Shown here one piece after another: positions 62,557 through 64,000 of a stretch of DNA of 64,000 bases. This stretch comes from Clostridium sporogenes. Lineage in GTDB: Bacteria > Bacillota > Clostridia > Clostridiales > Clostridiaceae. Under the pieces are notes generated by a model, which saw only the letters and a list, made by a program, of their open reading frames with translations, ran no database searches and was not told the origin of the DNA. The first letter of the stretch is position 1. Each line of letters starts with the position of its first letter. The stretch is taken from positions 3,410,001 to 3,474,000 of the forward strand of contig NZ_CP011663.1 in assembly GCF_001020205.1 (NCBI RefSeq), written 5' to 3'. A program made the translations under genes and the position numbers.

Positions 62557-62666
62557 AAAAATTTATTGAAAAAATATTATTTAATTTACCCTTTTTGTCT
62601 AGAAAATAAAATTGTTTATTGCTTAAATTAATAAATTTCAAAAAATATAATTTTATACAAAAATAA

Positions 62667-62698
62667 AAAACCATATGAAAATATGCATATGGTTTTTA
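62667..62698 (-). terminator. Terminator of the spoIIA (sigF) operon
   Basis: 12-base arms AAAAACCATATG (62667-62678) and CATATGGTTTTT (62687-62698); on the minus strand it overlaps the sigF stop and ends in TTTTTATTTTTG. It separates sigF from spoVAC. Confidence 0.8.
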
Positions 62699-63451
62699 TA
62701 CAGTAAGTTTTTCTTTCATTAATTTTAGTACTTTTTTTTCTATTCTTGATACTTGTACTTGACTTATTCCTAGCTGTTTAGCTACTTCTATTTGAGTTTT
62801 ATCTTTGAAATATCTTAGTATTATTATTTGCCTTGACTTAATATCTAAATTTTTTAGAGCCTCTTTTAATGCTATATTATCTATAACCTTATTATCTTCC
62901 TCTGTATTTTCACTTATTTTATCAATAAGCAAAACTGGTGCTCCATCATCTTGATGTATAACATCATATAAATATTGAGGAGAACTTGATGACTCTGTAG
63001 CCATTAATATTTCATCTACAGTATATCCTGAAAACTGTGATAATTCTTCTATAGTAGGTTCTCTATTTAATTCTTTACAAAGCTTTTCTTTATCATAATG
63101 TAATTTTTTTGCGGCTGTTTTTATACTTCTACTTACTTTTATTATTCCATCATCCCTTAAGAATCTCTTTATTTCTCCCATTATCATAGGAACTGCATAG
63201 GTTGAAAATTTCACATTATACTTTGTTTCGAAATTATTTATAGCTTTTACTAAACCTATACATCCTATTTGAAATATATCATCATATTCATATCCCCTAT
63301 TTAAAAATTTTTTACTTATTGCTGAAACTAAGGGTAAATTTACTTCTACTAATTTATCTAAAGCTTGTTTATTTCCAGATCTTGCCTCTTCCATAAGTTC
63401 CATGTTGTCTTCAAAACTTTTAGTTTCCATGATTACTTTTTCACTACTCAT
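62696..63451 (-). CDS. sigF: RNA polymerase sigma factor SigF (forespore)
   Basis: 251 residues from the ATG at 63451 (MSSEKVIMETKSFEDN), after AGGTGA. Region 2 includes GYEYDDIFQIGCIGLVKAINNF and KFSTYAVPMIMGEIKRFLRDD; region 4 is TQIEVAKQLGISQVQVSRIEKKVL. It directs early forespore transcription and is held inactive by SpoIIAB, encoded just upstream. Third gene of spoIIAA-spoIIAB-sigF. Confidence 0.94.
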   Translation of the reverse strand: MSSEKVIMETKSFEDNMELMEEARSGNKQALDKLVEVNLPLVSAISKKFLNRGYEYDDIFQIGCIGLVKAINNFETKYNVKFSTYAVPMIMGEIKRFLRDDGIIKVSRSIKTAAKKLHYDKEKLCKELNREPTIEELSQFSGYTVDEILMATESSSSPQYLYDVIHQDDGAPVLLIDKISENTEEDNKVIDNIALKEALKNLDIKSRQIIILRYFKDKTQIEVAKQLGISQVQVSRIEKKVLKLMKEKLTV

Positions 63452-63469
63452 ATTATTCACCTAACTTAA

Positions 63470-63892
63470 TTATTTGAAAACCTTTTTCATAATTATTTTA
63501 GTTCCCTTCCCCTTTTCTGAATGAACTTGAAGACTATCCATGAATGTTTCCATCACTGTAAATCCCATACCTGATCTTTCTAAGTCCGGTCTTGATGTAT
63601 ATAATGGTTGTCTAGCCAATTCTATATTATCTATACCATCACCATTATCTGAAATTATTACTGTAACTTCTCTTCCTTTTATTTCACTTTCAATAGATAC
63701 CAATCCCTTCTTACTATTTTCATATCCATGTATTATTGAATTAGTAACCGCCTCTGATACAGCTGTTTTAACATCTGTTATTTCATCTATTGTAGGATCT
63801 AACTGTGATATAAAGGCCGCTACTGATACTCTAGCAAAACTTTCATTTTCTGACTTACTTAAAAATTCTATTTTCATTTTGTTCTCATACAT
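63470..63892 (-). CDS. spoIIAB: Anti-sigma F factor SpoIIAB
   Basis: 140 residues of the GHKL kinase fold: N box EAVTNSIIHGYEN, G1 box ISDNGDGIDN and G2 box RSGMGFTVMETFMD. It binds sigma F, and it phosphorylates SpoIIAA to silence it. The start MYENKMKIEF is at 63892 with GGGGGGAT seven bases before it; a second ATG at MKIEF is possible but less well spaced. Confidence 0.95.
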   Translation of the reverse strand: MYENKMKIEFLSKSENESFARVSVAAFISQLDPTIDEITDVKTAVSEAVTNSIIHGYENSKKGLVSIESEIKGREVTVIISDNGDGIDNIELARQPLYTSRPDLERSGMGFTVMETFMDSLQVHSEKGKGTKIIMKKVFK

Positions 63893-63908
63893 CTTATAAA
63901 TCCCCCCA

Positions 63909-64000
63909 TTATAAGTTTTCTACGGCTTCATCCACACTGTCATAAAGATTCACTATTTTGAACATACCTGAAAGTTCAAATACTCTTTTTACTGCTTCTT
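63909..64000 (-). CDS. spoIIAA: Anti-anti-sigma factor SpoIIAA, 3' end only
   Basis: The C-terminal 29 residues before the window edge read EAVKRVFELSGMFKIVNLYD... ending DEAVENL. This matches the STAS-domain C-terminus of SpoIIAA, whose dephosphorylated form releases sigma F from SpoIIAB. The order spoIIAA-spoIIAB-sigF confirms it. Confidence 0.9.
   Translation of the reverse strand, partial: EAVKRVFELSGMFKIVNLYDSVDEAVENL

Overview
The window is AT-rich DNA of an endospore-forming, low-GC Gram-positive anaerobe, most like a Clostridium of the proteolytic C. botulinum / C. sporogenes type. That assignment rests on spore genes (alpha/beta SASP, spoIIA operon, spoVA genes, yunB, a BofC-like gene), the SCIFF peptide with its radical SAM maturase, a rubredoxin, strong AGGAGG-type ribosome sites and the housekeeping gene order. 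No species-level search was possible. No toxin gene is present.

Region 1 (1-26.1 kb) is a phage-derived element read mainly on the minus strand. A divergent XRE repressor switch (24.9-25.7 kb) leads into a short early region (two small XRE proteins, a DnaD-type replisome organiser, a DnaC-type loader) and an ArpU-like late regulator (21.8-22.3 kb). After a 0.5 kb gap holding a possible late promoter come neck, tail-tube, tail-chaperone, tape-measure, baseplate, fibre, holin and probable endolysin genes running off the left edge. No terminase, portal, protease, capsid or integrase is present where they would be expected, so this is either a deleted prophage or a flexible phage-tail-like bacteriocin. 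The tail operon also carries a caspase-family protein with an intact His/Cys dyad, and a cassette of fibres with three different surface-binding folds joined to related C-terminal modules.

Region 2 (26.1-28.8 kb) holds a LexA-type box with a 49-residue ORF, tRNA-Leu(CAA), a SASP gene, several very small hydrophilic protein genes, a small membrane protein and a RseC-like protein.

Region 3 (28.8-51.2 kb, nearly all minus strand) is housekeeping: aspS-hisS, hemZ, an MBL hydrolase, dtd, relA, apt, a degenerate RecJ-like protein, secD-secF, the SCIFF pair, a TIGR04086-like membrane protein, yajC, tgt-queA-ruvB-ruvA, a BofC-like gene, yebC, an IMPACT/YigZ protein and a HEAT-repeat protein. Two non-coding structures stand out: a ~620 bp inverted-repeat element downstream of yebC and a structured leader upstream of it.

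Region 4 (51.2-64 kb) holds a MocR-type regulator, a nucleotidyltransferase, a zinc-ribbon protein, rubredoxin, HflX with a JAMM-like N-terminal domain, hpt, yunB (apparently a non-AUG start), a class A PBP, spoVAC-AD-AE and the sigF operon (spoIIAA cut by the right edge).
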